A DNA stretch of 64,000 bases, taken from NCBI RefSeq assembly GCF_900100765.1, contig NZ_FNFO01000003.1, forward strand, positions 405,348 through 469,347. Reading direction: 5' to 3'. The stretch's first letter is position 1. Each line of letters opens with the position of its first letter. Of the stretch, positions 17,978 to 27,118 are shown piece after piece. The notes beneath the pieces were generated by a model, which saw only the letters and a program-made list of their open reading frames with translations, did not search any database and was not told where the DNA came from. Origin of the DNA: Catalinimonas alkaloidigena (GTDB lineage: Bacteria; Bacteroidota; Bacteroidia; Cytophagales; Flexibacteraceae). A program made the translations under genes and the position numbers.

Positions 17978-18026
17978 AGACGTACCACTTTTACGCTGCC
18001 GACCTATTGGTAAAAGTGGTACGTCT
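17978..18026. repeat. dispersed hairpin repeat, copy 1
   Basis: A perfect 17-bp inverted repeat: AGACGTACCACTTTTAC (17978-17994) and GTAAAAGTGGTACGTCT (18010-18026) around 15 bases. A clearly related hairpin occurs at 61685-61734 with the same arms and a similar spacer (tGnCGACC...GGTAAAAGTG). It lies 75 bases beyond the stop of the SIR2 gene. It has no T-run, so it is more like a REP-type element than a terminator. Confidence 0.75.
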
Positions 18027-18101
18027 AGGTAATCGCAAGCTTACCACCGCGCCAAATAGGGCTTTGTAGGTACGCTGCTGCTAACCTGTGCGAGACTTGT
18101 C

Positions 18102-19988
18102 TCACTCAAGCTCATTTATCGGCCCCTCCAAATAGAATATTTTGATTTGTTTCGATCTACTATAAAGCTCCATTTTGGTAGTTTTTCTATTGAGAATCGC
18201 TTCCAGGTTTGCTATAAATGGGTCAAGAAATTCAACCATTCTAGTTCCCAACATGAGCCTTTTTTTATGTAGATACACTTCCCAAGGGCCAAATGTTGCA
18301 GAAATTGAACTCCCCCCGCTATTTACATCTGAGAGTCGTTGTACTCCATCTTCTTCAAAGTCTATCGTTGAAGTTAAGGGCCCATCCCACCTGTAAAGAA
18401 TGGGCTCTTTACGAATTGATGCTAAGACATTATTGAGTATATCCAGATTCTGCTCATTACTCACAGCTTCTGAATGCATATTGCGAAACTGAACTTCATA
18501 ATGATCTTCGATCTCCTTTAACTTTTTGAAGTATGCCAAATAATGGTCAGCATATTCTACCATATGCTGCATTTTCTGCATTGCTTCTCTATAAGTACTT
18601 CCATCTTCGAAGTGAAGAGTAAAGGTATTTCCTGAAGCTAAGTGTTTAAGAAGACTATATATTTCTATCTCGTCTTTCGTTTTCGTGAAGATCTCACTGT
18701 GGCGAAATAAAAAATGAATTTTGCTAAACTCTTCGCTCTCTTTTAATTGAATTTTGAAAACTGCCTCTTTGTATTCAAGCTTCAATTCGATTAGATGCTT
18801 TGACCCATACAGCCTTCCTACTAGATCAGACAATGCGAATTCTATCCCGAAGTTGATGTCAAACTTCAATAGTTTCTTCGGTATAGCTTGAAATTGCAGC
18901 TTGCCTAATCCTGATTCACGATCCTTGATTTTAATACCTGCGATCGATAAGATTGCATGCAAAATCTTGTCTTCTGGCACTTCGAAGTCGCCAAATACCT
19001 TTCCGGAAATAAACTCTTCAAACTTTTCCTGAAATTCATTATCACCATCTTTCAAGGTAAAAATCAGATTACCTTCAACTTGGTTACTCCTTCCTGTCAG
19101 TGATTTCAAAGAAAACCCGTTCTCTTCCGCGCCTATCTCTGTATAAACTCCTCGCGTTGCACAAAACTTCATGAAGGTGTCAGAGGATACTAACCCATCT
19201 CGCAGGTCATCAGCTATATTTCGATTAACATTTTCTAACAGCTCGTCAATTATTTTTTCTCCAGTCGAATCAATGTATGTAATGTTCTTTTTAGCTAAGT
19301 CAATGATCTTCGCTTGTGACATACTTGGAGCCACGAAAAATGATTCTCTCTGATTTGGCCCAAGTGCCGCACAGATATCATCGAAGAGAGTTTCTACATT
19401 AGGATCTTCCAAAGTATAGCCTATAAAAAGCAATGTCTTGGTAGCCATCACACTCTTGATATAGCTCCAGTAGACGCTATTGTCTCGATCTGAAAAGAAT
19501 CGATTGTAGTCTTTCCTAGTGATCAGTATTGTAGCGAGGTCTGACAAATCCCCATGTATCTTGTAAATAGGTACTTTCGCCGACTTAGCATACGGAAGGT
19601 CTCCATCCCTTAAAATCAGATGGCATTGATCATCATATCCCTTTTCAAACAGAGGGTCATAATTAGTGGTGATGATTTCCTTGAAGTGCGGTATACTGGC
19701 GATCTTTTCATGATATTCTATTGAATCAGGAGCTTTCTGGTAGATATTTTTAAGAATTGTGTTCAGCTCATGCCTTTTGCCGTTTCTGTTTCTGACAAAT
19801 TGCTCTGTCAGGTCAGGTAGAAGTGAATTTGGATCTATATATTGTTTCTCTTCCTCTGACAGTTCATGATATATACGATGAGCCAGCCCTTTGCCCGAAG
19901 GGTATCCTGCGTACATTGAAAGTCCAGCACCAGCCCAGAGGGTAACTTGTTCTTTGCGAATCGCTCTGAATAGACGCTCTTTGCTCAT
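18102..19988 (-). CDS. SIR2-like domain protein, candidate NADase defence effector
   Basis: 628 residues. The N-terminal ~260 residues are a SIR2-like domain: the NAD loop GAGLS (20-24) with GYPSG after it, TTNYDPLFE with the predicted catalytic Asn109, KIHGDL with His145, and FIGYTLEDPNV near 188-198. Related domains in Thoeris ThsA and DSR proteins degrade NAD during phage infection. The remaining ~370 residues match nothing I recognise. There is no signal peptide. Composition is markedly more AT-rich than both flanks, and the gene is alone between a dipeptidase and the initiator tRNA, as expected for a horizontally acquired single-gene system. The defence role is inferred. Confidence 0.8.
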   Translation of the reverse strand: MSKERLFRAIRKEQVTLWAGAGLSMYAGYPSGKGLAHRIYHELSEEEKQYIDPNSLLPDLTEQFVRNRNGKRHELNTILKNIYQKAPDSIEYHEKIASIPHFKEIITTNYDPLFEKGYDDQCHLILRDGDLPYAKSAKVPIYKIHGDLSDLATILITRKDYNRFFSDRDNSVYWSYIKSVMATKTLLFIGYTLEDPNVETLFDDICAALGPNQRESFFVAPSMSQAKIIDLAKKNITYIDSTGEKIIDELLENVNRNIADDLRDGLVSSDTFMKFCATRGVYTEIGAEENGFSLKSLTGRSNQVEGNLIFTLKDGDNEFQEKFEEFISGKVFGDFEVPEDKILHAILSIAGIKIKDRESGLGKLQFQAIPKKLLKFDINFGIEFALSDLVGRLYGSKHLIELKLEYKEAVFKIQLKESEEFSKIHFLFRHSEIFTKTKDEIEIYSLLKHLASGNTFTLHFEDGSTYREAMQKMQHMVEYADHYLAYFKKLKEIEDHYEVQFRNMHSEAVSNEQNLDILNNVLASIRKEPILYRWDGPLTSTIDFEEDGVQRLSDVNSGGSSISATFGPWEVYLHKKRLMLGTRMVEFLDPFIANLEAILNRKTTKMELYSRSKQIKIFYLEGPINELE

Positions 19989-20017
19989 ATTGAGTCAGCC
20001 ATATTTACTTTCATGAA

Positions 20018-20069
20018 TACGAAGTATACCAGTTTTTCGAAACCACTTCGTATGCATCATTTGCATACG
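20018..20069. promoter_or_regulatory. overlapping inverted repeats upstream of the SIR2 gene
   Basis: TACGAAGT (20018-20025) pairs with ACTTCGTA (20045-20052), and CGTATGCA (20049-20056) pairs with TGCATACG (20062-20069). The motif TCGTAT(G/T)CA appears three times, twice on one strand and once on the other, 30-80 bases before the SIR2 ATG. This could be an operator. No TAnnTTTG box was found. Confidence 0.4.
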
Positions 20070-20202
20070 ACATAACTTTGCTTAAGAAGACGATCATAAG
20101 CAAATGCTAAGATTCAAGTTATCCAAATAATTAGTTAGCTCCCATAGAATGACTTGATCCTAGGCATAAACCAAAAAAAGTATAAGAAAGGCGTATAAAA
20201 CG

Positions 20203-20238
20203 AAAAAACCCTTCATACTGGCTGTATGAAGGGTTTTT
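20203..20238 (-). terminator. intrinsic terminator of tRNA-fMet
   Basis: A perfect 15-bp stem (AAAAACCCTTCATAC with GTATGAAGGGTTTTT) and 5-base loop directly after the tRNA in its direction of transcription, with a run of T on the minus strand. Confidence 0.88.
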
Positions 20239-20240
20239 AG

Positions 20241-20313
20241 TAGCGGGGGCAGGACTCGAACCTGCGGCCTCCGGGTTATGAGCCCGACGAGCTACCAACT
20301 GCTCTACCCCGCG
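20241..20313 (-). tRNA. initiator tRNA-fMet (anticodon CAT)
   Basis: Read on the minus strand: acceptor CGCGGGG/CCCCGCT with an unpaired first position (C1 opposite T72), anticodon loop CTCATAA, and three consecutive G-C pairs (GGG/CCC) at the base of the anticodon stem. The mismatch and the three G-C pairs are the hallmarks of initiator tRNA. Discriminator A; CCA not encoded. Confidence 0.93.
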
Positions 20314-20353
20314 ATGTGGGGCACAAAGGTAAGGAAGGTTTTTAAAAATGCAA

Positions 20354-20361
20354 TACCTTTG
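20354..20361 (+). promoter_or_regulatory. -7 promoter box for era
   Basis: TACCTTTG, an exact TAnnTTTG match, 40 bases upstream of the era ATG. Confidence 0.5.
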
Positions 20362-20401
20362 TGCTTCTTTCTAGTAAACGGAAGAAAAATTTCTAGGTTA
20401 C

Positions 20402-21277
20402 ATGGAGCAGCACAAAGCCGGATTCGTCACCATCATCGGGAAACCGAACGTCGGGAAATCCACCCTGATGAACGCCCTGATCGGCGAACGCCTGTCGATC
20501 ATCACGTCGAAGGCGCAAACGACCCGCCACCGCATTTTCGGCATCATCAACGGCGACGATTTTCAGATTGTCTATTCGGATACGCCGGGCATCATCGAGC
20601 CGAAGTACGAACTGCACAAGTCGATGATGAGCTTCGTCAACACCTCGCTCGAAGATGCGGACGTAATTCTGTTCATGACCGACATCTACGAGAAGTTCAG
20701 CGAAGAGGAGGTCGTCGCCAAAGTGAACCAGGCCGAAGTGCCGGTGATGCTGCTCATCAACAAGGTGGACCAGGCCGACCAGGAGACGGTGAAGGAGAAG
20801 ATCGCGTACTGGCAGGAGCGCGTCAAGGCGACGGAAATCATTCCGGTTTCGGCGCTGCACGGCTACAACCTGGAGCGGGTGCTCAACTTCATTCTCGAGC
20901 ACATTCCGCACCATCCACCCTATTTCCCGAAAGACCAGCTCACCGACAAGTCGGAGCGTTTTTTTGCGTCGGAAATTATCCGCGAAAAGATTCTGCTCAA
21001 CTACAAGCAGGAGATTCCTTACAGCTGCGAGGTGGTGATCGAGAGCTTTAAGGAGGCCGACGACCTGATCCGCATCCGGGCGGAGATCCTGGTCGAACGG
21101 CAGAGCCAGAAGGGCATCCTGATCGGGAAAAACGGCGAAGCGCTCAAAAAAGTGGGCATGCAGGCCCGCAAAGACATGGAAGCGTTTTTCCAGAAGAAAG
21201 TATTCCTGGAGCAGTTCGTCAAAGTGGAGCCGCACTGGCGCACCAACCGGCGTCAGCTCGACCAACTCGGCTACTAG
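20402..21277 (+). CDS. era: GTPase Era
   Basis: 291 residues, the normal length. G1 is GKPNVGKST (about 14-22), the switch region has TTRHR, G3 is SDTPG, G4 is INKVD, and the C-terminal KH domain carries [22 protein letters not shown]. Era binds the 3' end of 16S rRNA and assists small-subunit assembly. It is followed 103 bases later by der on the same strand, so two ribosome-assembly GTPases are adjacent. The ATG at 20402 is just before the first strand of the G domain. Confidence 0.97.
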   Translation: MEQHKAGFVTIIGKPNVGKSTLMNALIGERLSIITSKAQTTRHRIFGIINGDDFQIVYSDTPGIIEPKYELHKSMMSFVNTSLEDADVILFMTDIYEKFSEEEVVAKVNQAEVPVMLLINKVDQADQETVKEKIAYWQERVKATEIIPVSALHGYNLERVLNFILEHIPHHPPYFPKDQLTDKSERFFASEIIREKILLNYKQEIPYSCEVVIESFKEADDLIRIRAEILVERQSQKGILIGKNGEALKKVGMQARKDMEAFFQKKVFLEQFVKVEPHWRTNRRQLDQLGY

Positions 21278-21380
21278 TTACACATCGTGCGAGGCACCGG
21301 TGCCCGACACCATGCGTGGTGAACTTTTCGGGCGCGCCGCGTGTACCTCTTCAACCTTAACACGTTTATATCCGCCAATC

Positions 21381-22688
21381 ATGGCCAATTTAGTTGCAAT
21401 CGTCGGCCGCCCCAACGTCGGCAAATCAACCCTGTTCAATCGCCTGGTGGGACACCGTCAGGCCATCATGGATAACGAAAGCGGCGTCACGCGCGACCGC
21501 CATTACGGCCACTCCGAGTGGATCGGCAAGTACTTTACCGTCGTCGATACGGGCGGCTACGTCGTCGGGTCCGAAGACGTGTTCGAAGGCGCCATCCGCG
21601 AGCAGGTGCAGATCGCCCTCGACGAGGCGACGGTCGTGCTGTTTGTGGTCGACGTCGACGCCGGCATGACGGGCCTGGACGAGGAGTTTGCGCAGGTGTT
21701 GCGCCAGACCGACAAGCCGGTGCTGCTGGTGGCGAACAAAGCCGACACCACGGACCGCCATCACATGATGGGCGAATTTTACGCCCTGGGCATGGGCGAC
21801 CCGTATCCGATTTCCGCCCAGAACGGCGCAGGCACCGGCGATTTGCTCGACCAGGTGGTGAGCTACTTCCAGTCGCCCGGCGAAGAAGATCCTGACGAGG
21901 GCGTTCCGCGCATCGCGATTCTGGGCCGCCCCAACGTGGGCAAATCCTCGCTGGTGAATGTACTGCTGGGCCAGGAGCGGAACATCGTGACCGACATTGC
22001 CGGCACCACCCGCGACGCTGTGGACGCGCGGTACAAGGCCTACGGCAAAGATTTTATCCTGACCGATACGGCAGGGCTACGTCGCAAATCGCGCGTGAAG
22101 GAAAACATCGAGTTTTATTCGGTGATGCGCTCGCTGCGGGCGCTGGAAGACTCCGACGTGTGCGTGATTGTGCTGGACGCCACGCGCGGCATCGAGGCGC
22201 AAGACGTCAACATCATTTTTCTGGCCGCCAAAAACAGAAAGGGGCTGGTGATTCTGGTGAACAAGTGGGACCTGGTGGAGAAGGACACCAACACCGCCCG
22301 CGATTTTGAACGGGCCATTCAGGCGCGCCTCGAACCGATGGACTACATTCCGGTGCTGTTTGTGTCGGCCCTGACGAAGCAACGCATTTTCCAGGCGATG
22401 GAAAAGGCCATTGAGGTGTACGAAAACATGAGCAAGCGCATTCCGACGTCGGAGCTGAACGAAAAAATTCTGCCTGAAATCGAGAAAACACCGCCGCCGA
22501 CCAGCAAGGGGAAATACATCCGCATCAAGTACATGACCCAGCTACCGACCAAAACGCCGTCGTTCGCATTCTTCTGCAATTTGCCGCAATACGTAAAAGA
22601 ACCTTATCAACGCTTTTTGGAGAATAAAATTCGGCAAAATTTTGATTTCACAGGTGTTCCTATCAACATCTTCTTCAGAAAAAAATAA
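21381..22688 (+). CDS. der: GTPase Der (EngA)
   Basis: 435 residues with two tandem G domains: GRPNVGKST at the N-terminus and GRPNVGKSS after an acidic linker (about residue 178), with DTGG/DTAG and NKAD/NKWD as the matching G3 and G4 motifs. The last ~110 residues are the KH-like domain. It acts in 50S ribosomal subunit maturation. An upstream extension to 21300 is open, but [14 protein letters not shown] is the conserved N-terminus. Confidence 0.97.
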   Translation: MANLVAIVGRPNVGKSTLFNRLVGHRQAIMDNESGVTRDRHYGHSEWIGKYFTVVDTGGYVVGSEDVFEGAIREQVQIALDEATVVLFVVDVDAGMTGLDEEFAQVLRQTDKPVLLVANKADTTDRHHMMGEFYALGMGDPYPISAQNGAGTGDLLDQVVSYFQSPGEEDPDEGVPRIAILGRPNVGKSSLVNVLLGQERNIVTDIAGTTRDAVDARYKAYGKDFILTDTAGLRRKSRVKENIEFYSVMRSLRALEDSDVCVIVLDATRGIEAQDVNIIFLAAKNRKGLVILVNKWDLVEKDTNTARDFERAIQARLEPMDYIPVLFVSALTKQRIFQAMEKAIEVYENMSKRIPTSELNEKILPEIEKTPPPTSKGKYIRIKYMTQLPTKTPSFAFFCNLPQYVKEPYQRFLENKIRQNFDFTGVPINIFFRKK

Positions 22689-22698
22689 ATGACGAACC

Positions 22699-22728
22699 TT
22701 GAATAAGTCAGACTCGTAGCTACTTTTG
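22699..22728 (+). promoter_or_regulatory. promoter of the small lipoprotein gene
   Basis: A -33 TTG (22699-22701) and a -7 TACTTTTG (22721-22728) are 19 bases apart, the typical Bacteroidota spacing; the ATG follows 25 bases later. Confidence 0.6.
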
Positions 22729-22753
22729 TGTCTTACTTAACTTTCGTTTCAAG

Positions 22754-22942
22754 ATGAAAAAATTGGTTGCTCTCTTATTTGTTGGCGGCGCGCTTGCGTT
22801 CGCTGCTTGTTCAGAAGGCACTTCAACTTCGGGCGATGCCGACACGGCAACCGTCCAGGAACCCATGATGAATGCTCCTGCAGAAGGACAGAGCATGGAG
22901 GAAATGCCGATGGACACCATGACCACCGACACCACGATGTAA
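22754..22942 (+). CDS. small lipoprotein, unknown function (62 aa)
   Basis: A 62-residue protein with a clear lipoprotein signal (MKKLVALLFVGGALAFAAC, Cys19) and a short tail rich in Thr, Met, Asp and Glu with no fold signature. Mature length is only about 44 residues. It has its own promoter and a strong terminator, so it is a monocistronic, probably well-expressed gene rather than a chance frame. Envelope-located; function unknown. Confidence 0.75.
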   Translation: MKKLVALLFVGGALAFAACSEGTSTSGDADTATVQEPMMNAPAEGQSMEEMPMDTMTTDTTM

Positions 22943-22963
22943 TCATCTTATCTTCCTACAAAG

Positions 22964-23000
22964 AAGCCCCGCCTGTTGCACAGACGGGGCTTTTCTTTTT
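22964..23000 (+). terminator. intrinsic terminator
   Basis: Stem AAGCCCCGCCTG with CAGACGGGGCTT (one mismatch), 5-base loop, followed by TTTTCTTTTT; it lies 21 bases after the small lipoprotein stop. Confidence 0.85.
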
Positions 23001-23017
23001 AAGCGACGTATCGTGGT

Positions 23018-23455
23018 TTACACGCAGGCGATCTTGCCGATCCGGCGTGCGTGCCGCCCGCCTTCGAAAGCAGTATCCAGAAAGGTCTGCACCATTTCCA
23101 GCGCCGTGGCTTCGCTGACGAATCGGGCCGGAATGCACAGAACGTTAGCGTCGTTGTGTTGACGCGTCAGGGCGGCAATCTCGGAGGTCCAGCACAGCGC
23201 TGCCCGAATGCCCTGGTGTTTGTTGGCCGCAATGGCCACTCCGTTGCCCGTACCGCAGATCAGCACCCCTAACTCGACCGCACCATCCTCGACCGCACTG
23301 GCGACGGGGTGGGCAAAGTCGGGATAGTCGACCGAATCTTCGCTGTAGGTGCCTTTGTCGACAACTTCCAGATGGCGTTCGTTCAGCAAGGCCACTACTT
23401 TTTCTTTCAGGGCAAAACCGGCGTGGTCAGCACCGATGGCTATTTTGGTAAACAT
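23018..23455 (-). CDS. rpiB: ribose 5-phosphate isomerase B
   Basis: 145 residues. GADHAGFALK at the N-terminus supplies the phosphate-binding and catalytic region, and ICGTGNGVAIAANK (about 66-79) contains the active-site Cys and anion hole; DANVLCIPARF follows. RpiB interconverts ribose 5-phosphate and ribulose 5-phosphate in the cytoplasm. It lies 5 bases downstream of tatC and is probably cotranscribed with it, though the functions are unrelated. Confidence 0.95.
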   Translation of the reverse strand: MFTKIAIGADHAGFALKEKVVALLNERHLEVVDKGTYSEDSVDYPDFAHPVASAVEDGAVELGVLICGTGNGVAIAANKHQGIRAALCWTSEIAALTRQHNDANVLCIPARFVSEATALEMVQTFLDTAFEGGRHARRIGKIACV

Positions 23456-23460
23456 GGCGT

Positions 23461-24333
23461 TTATATTTCAGTTTTTTCAGGTACTTCAGCATCGTCCCGC
23501 ACTTGCAGGGCGCTGATCTGTTTTTCTACTCGCTTGCGCACCACTACGGCCGAGATGCGGATGCCCACTTCGTAAAGCAACAGCAGAGGCAACGATACCA
23601 TGATCTGGCTGATGACATCCGGTGGTGTGATGACGGCCGAGACGACCAGGATCACCACCAGCGCGTGGCGACGGAAGTAGCGCAACGTGATGGGCGTAAC
23701 CACGCCCACCTTCGACAGCACATAAATGACGACGGGCAACTGGAACATCAGGCCGCAGGCCAGTACGATCATGGTCACCGTCGAGACGTACGACAGAATG
23801 TCGAACTCGTTCAGGATGCTTTCGTCGACCTGGTAGTTGGACAGGAAGTTGACCGAAATGGGCGTGACAATGAAATACCCGAAGGCAATACCCGTCATGA
23901 ACAGCAACGTCACCCAGAACACGGCACCGGTCGTCATTCCTTTCTCGTGGTCGTACAGGCCGGGTCGTATGAATCGCCACAATTCCCAGAAGGCATACGG
24001 AAAAGCGCAAATCAGCCCAACGACAAACGAGGTGGTCAGGTGCATCGAAAACTGACCCGTCATGGTCCGGCTCTGGATCACAAACGGCAGTTTGTCCATG
24101 CAAAGCGCCTCGGACCCCATCAGGTTGCCCAGTTTGCAAAACATGCGGTACGTCCAGAAATCGGTACGCGAAGGCCCCAGGATCAGGTCGTGAAAGATCA
24201 GTTTCTTCGAAACGAACGCCAGGATGGAAAACACCCCGATGGCCAACCCGGCCCGAATCAAGTGCCACCGGAGTTCTTCCAGGTGGTCGATGAACGACAT
24301 CTCTTTGCTATCCAACGAATCCTCGTTCCTCAT
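23461..24333 (-). CDS. tatC: Sec-independent translocase subunit TatC
   Basis: 290 residues with six predicted membrane helices. The conserved cytoplasmic N-terminus SFIDHLEELRWHLIRA and the FYAFWELWRFIRPGLYDHEK-like loop (here FPYAFWELWRFIRPGLY) identify TatC, the receptor for twin-arginine signal peptides. A large loop between the first and second helices (about 45-100) is longer than in E. coli and contains two Cys residues, as often seen in Bacteroidota. No tatA or tatB gene is next to it. A Met at residue 12 is an alternative start. Confidence 0.93.
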   Translation of the reverse strand: MRNEDSLDSKEMSFIDHLEELRWHLIRAGLAIGVFSILAFVSKKLIFHDLILGPSRTDFWTYRMFCKLGNLMGSEALCMDKLPFVIQSRTMTGQFSMHLTTSFVVGLICAFPYAFWELWRFIRPGLYDHEKGMTTGAVFWVTLLFMTGIAFGYFIVTPISVNFLSNYQVDESILNEFDILSYVSTVTMIVLACGLMFQLPVVIYVLSKVGVVTPITLRYFRRHALVVILVVSAVITPPDVISQIMVSLPLLLLYEVGIRISAVVVRKRVEKQISALQVRDDAEVPEKTEI

Positions 24334-24386
24334 TAGCTCTAGTCATAAAAGTAGGATACCTGTTGCGCGCACGTTTGGAACGTGCA

Positions 24387-25682
24387 TTACGCCTGAAACA
24401 GGGGGTAGTCACCCATCCACTGATTAATTTCTTCTTTGACGGCACTCAGCTTGGCGTCGTCGTCGTGGTGCATCAGCACCGTATCGATGTACTCCACAAT
24501 GCGCGCCATGTCGCTCTCTTTCAGGCCGCGGGTAGTCGCCGCTGCCGTGCCGACCCGCATCCCCGACGTGACGAACGGCGACTTGTCGTCGAACGGCACC
24601 ATGTTTTTGTTGATGGTGATGTCGGCTTTGATCAATGTATTTTCGGCCAGCTTGCCGGTCAGTCCTTTGGAGCGCAGGTCGATCAGCATCATGTGGTTGT
24701 CGGTTCCGCCCGAAATGATGGTGTAGTCACGGGCCACAAAGGCTTTCGCCATGGCCGCGGCATTCTGCTGTACCTGGCGCACGTAGTCGCCGTAGGCGTC
24801 GGACAAGGCTTCGTGGAAGGCCACCGCCTTGGCCGCGATGACGTGCTCCAGCGGACCGCCCTGCGTACCGGGGAATACTCCCGAATCGAGCAGCGACGAC
24901 ATGGAACGCAGTTCACCTTTCGGGGTTTTCAGGCCGAACGGATTGTCAAAATCTTCGCCCATCATGATCATCCCGCCCCGCGGGCCGCGCAGCGTTTTGT
25001 GCGTTGTGGTCGTCACGATGTGGCAATGTTTCAGCGGATCGTTCAGCAACCCTTTGGCGATCAGGCCGGAAGGGTGCGAAATGTCGGCCAGCAGCAGGGC
25101 GCCAATCTGGTCGGCCATGGCACGCAGGCGTTCGTAATCCCAGTCGCGCGAGTAGGCCGAGGCCCCGCAAATGATCAGCTTCGGCTTCTCTTTCACGGCC
25201 GTAGCTTCCACTTTGTCCCAGTCGATCCGGCCGGTTTCGGCCTCTACGCCGTAGAACAGCGGCTGGTACAGTTTCCCCGAAAAGTTGACCGGCGAACCGT
25301 GCGTCAGGTGGCCACCGTGCGACAGGTCAAAGCCCAGAATTTTGTCGCCGGGATTCAGCACCGCCAGCATCACCGCCGCGTTGGCCTGCGCGCCCGAATG
25401 GGGCTGTACGTTGGCCCAGGTGGCGCCGAACAGTTCTTTCACCCGGTCAATGGCCAGTTGCTCGATCTCGTCGACGACTTCACATCCGCCGTAGTAGCGC
25501 TTGCCGGGCAGGCCTTCTGCGTATTTGTTCGTCAGCACAGTGCCCATTGCCTCCATCACCTGTGGCGAAACAAAGTTTTCGGAGGCGATCAGCTCGATGC
25601 CGTACTGCTGGCGGTGTTTTTCTTTCTCGATCAGATCAAAAATGCGGGCATCGCGCGTGAGAGCAGAAGATTGCGTAAGCAT
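24387..25682 (-). CDS. glyA: serine hydroxymethyltransferase
   Basis: 431 residues of a PLP enzyme that converts serine and tetrahydrofolate to glycine and methylene-tetrahydrofolate. Visible motifs: [10 protein letters not shown] near the N-terminus, the substrate loop [17 protein letters not shown], and the PLP-lysine in [15 protein letters not shown]. No signal peptide; cytoplasmic. It is 53 bases upstream of tatC on the same strand; a perfect 7-bp hairpin (24369-24385) lies in the gap. Confidence 0.97.
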   Translation of the reverse strand: MLTQSSALTRDARIFDLIEKEKHRQQYGIELIASENFVSPQVMEAMGTVLTNKYAEGLPGKRYYGGCEVVDEIEQLAIDRVKELFGATWANVQPHSGAQANAAVMLAVLNPGDKILGFDLSHGGHLTHGSPVNFSGKLYQPLFYGVEAETGRIDWDKVEATAVKEKPKLIICGASAYSRDWDYERLRAMADQIGALLLADISHPSGLIAKGLLNDPLKHCHIVTTTTHKTLRGPRGGMIMMGEDFDNPFGLKTPKGELRSMSSLLDSGVFPGTQGGPLEHVIAAKAVAFHEALSDAYGDYVRQVQQNAAAMAKAFVARDYTIISGGTDNHMMLIDLRSKGLTGKLAENTLIKADITINKNMVPFDDKSPFVTSGMRVGTAAATTRGLKESDMARIVEYIDTVLMHHDDDAKLSAVKEEINQWMGDYPLFQA

Positions 25683-25717
25683 AAGAAGATGTAAGGTTAG
25701 TAGAGAACGGAACCCGA

Positions 25718-25725
25718 CAAAATTA
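25718..25725 (-). promoter_or_regulatory. -7 promoter box for glyA
   Basis: Minus-strand TAATTTTG, an exact TAnnTTTG match, 35 bases before the glyA ATG. Confidence 0.45.
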
Positions 25726-25784
25726 CAACAAAATACGGATGCCTCGTGCCAAACCTACGGAACAAAAAGGCAACCGGATTTCGC

Positions 25785-26501
25785 TTACGACGAGAGCGAC
25801 TTGCGGATGAAGTCGGCCACTTCGCGCCAGCCTTGCCGTGTGGTGGTCAGTTCGCGCATCACCCGCAGGTAGTCGCCCACGCCCGGCCGGGCGGCCTCGG
25901 TCGGCGCAGTGGGCGGAAGGGGTTGCGGAGTGGCAGCCGCCGCGTCAGTTGCCGGCGTCGGGACGTTCTGGCCCGCGCGGGGCGTGTCGCCGCTCAACGT
26001 ATCGGCCCGGTCGAAATGGCGCTGGGCGCGTTGTTTGTAGCCGCGTTGCTCTTCCAGAAGCCCCAGGTTGTTGTGCGCGATGGCGTCGTCAGGGTCCAGT
26101 TCAATGGCGTACTGATAATCGGCGATGGCCCCTTCGACGTCGCCGTAGTGAGCCCGCACGTACGCCCGGCTGCTGTAACGGTAGGGATTCTGCGGTTCGA
26201 GCGCCTGCGCCTGGTCGAGGTCGGCCAGCGCCGCCTGCGCATTCGCCTGATGGTAATGCACGATGGCCCGGTCGGCATAGTACACAGCCTGGTGCGGGGC
26301 CAGCGCCACGGCCTGATCGAAGTCGGTCAGCGCCAGCGGGAAGTTTTGCACCCGAAACGAGGCTAACCCGCGCTGGTGCAGGGCATCGGCGTGTTGAGGC
26401 TTCGCCTTTAACACCTTGGAAAAAGCCTGGTAGGCTTCCCGGTACTTTTCCTGTTGCAGCAGACGCAGTCCTTCCTGAAAAAGAGGTTCGTTCGTGTCCA
26501 T
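25785..26501 (-). CDS. tetratricopeptide-repeat protein
   Basis: 238 residues from the ATG at 26501; the frame continues upstream to 26672 but would overlap the GNAT gene, so the shorter start is taken. At least four TPR units are visible between residues 5 and 145 (for example ADALHQRGLASFRVQNFPLA and AIAHNNLGLLEEQRGYKQRA), followed by a Pro/Ala/Thr-rich linker and a short helical C-terminus. No signal peptide. TPRs mediate protein contacts; no partner can be named. Confidence 0.82.
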   Translation of the reverse strand: MDTNEPLFQEGLRLLQQEKYREAYQAFSKVLKAKPQHADALHQRGLASFRVQNFPLALTDFDQAVALAPHQAVYYADRAIVHYHQANAQAALADLDQAQALEPQNPYRYSSRAYVRAHYGDVEGAIADYQYAIELDPDDAIAHNNLGLLEEQRGYKQRAQRHFDRADTLSGDTPRAGQNVPTPATDAAAATPQPLPPTAPTEAARPGVGDYLRVMRELTTTRQGWREVADFIRKSLSS

Positions 26502-26516
26502 GCCTAGCCAACACAC

Positions 26517-26543
26517 AAAAGGAGCGATGTGTTGCATCGCTCC
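26517..26543 (-). terminator. terminator of the GNAT gene
   Basis: A 9-bp stem (GGAGCGATG with CATCGCTCC) with a 5-base loop and a short T tract on the minus strand, 9 bases after the GNAT stop. Confidence 0.65.
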
Positions 26544-26551
26544 CCGGTTTC

Positions 26552-27040
26552 TTATGCTTCCTCGTCGAATCGCCACGACTCCACCTGCTGGCGCGTCATG
26601 TGGGCGTTTACCCATTCGGGATCGAGCGTCATGAATTGTCGTTTGTAGAAGTTGATGGCGGGCTCGTTCCACTCCAGCACTTGCAGCGACATGCCGTTGC
26701 AGTCGTTTTCCTGCGCCACGCGGATCATCTGGTTGAACAGCGCGTTGCCAATGCCTTTGCGCCGGTGGTCTTCCTCCACAATCAGGTCTTCCAGGTAGAG
26801 GCGCTTGCCTTTCCAGGTGGAATAGCGCCAGTAATAGAACGCGGCGCCAACAACCTTGCCGTCGATTTCGGCGACATACGCGCCGAACAGCGGATCAGAC
26901 CCGAAGCCGTCTTTGCGCAACTGCTCTTCCGAGTTCTCTACCTCGCGGGGAGCTTTCTCGAACAACGCCAGTTCCTTGATCAGACGAAACAGCGCGGGAA
27001 CGTCTTCGCGGGTGGCTTTCCGAATGGTGTAGTCTTTCAT
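26552..27040 (-). CDS. GNAT-family N-acetyltransferase
   Basis: 162 residues. The acetyl-CoA loop is VEEDHRRKGIGNALF (about residues 84-98), with the N-terminal TIRKATREDVPALFRLIKELA and C-terminal EWNEPAINFYKRQ typical of diamine/thialysine acetyltransferases. The start at 27040 matches the family N-terminus (MKDYTIRKAT). Probable substrate is a small amine, by family resemblance only. Cytoplasmic; 78 bases after serS on the same strand. Confidence 0.85.
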   Translation of the reverse strand: MKDYTIRKATREDVPALFRLIKELALFEKAPREVENSEEQLRKDGFGSDPLFGAYVAEIDGKVVGAAFYYWRYSTWKGKRLYLEDLIVEEDHRRKGIGNALFNQMIRVAQENDCNGMSLQVLEWNEPAINFYKRQFMTLDPEWVNAHMTRQQVESWRFDEEA

Positions 27041-27118
27041 AGAGGGGAAGTGAACGTAAGCTTCTGAAACATCTGTACGCAAAAGGCCGGGGGAAGTATA
27101 CACGCCCACGGCCAGCGT

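Noticed and set aside
24369..24385. 7-bp hairpin between glyA and tatC as a terminator
   Set aside because: GCACGTT/AACGTGC with a 3-base loop has no T-run on the minus strand, so it was mentioned with glyA only.
24363..25694. 443-codon open frame antisense to glyA
   Set aside because: No domain-like pattern; glyA on the other strand is complete and conserved.
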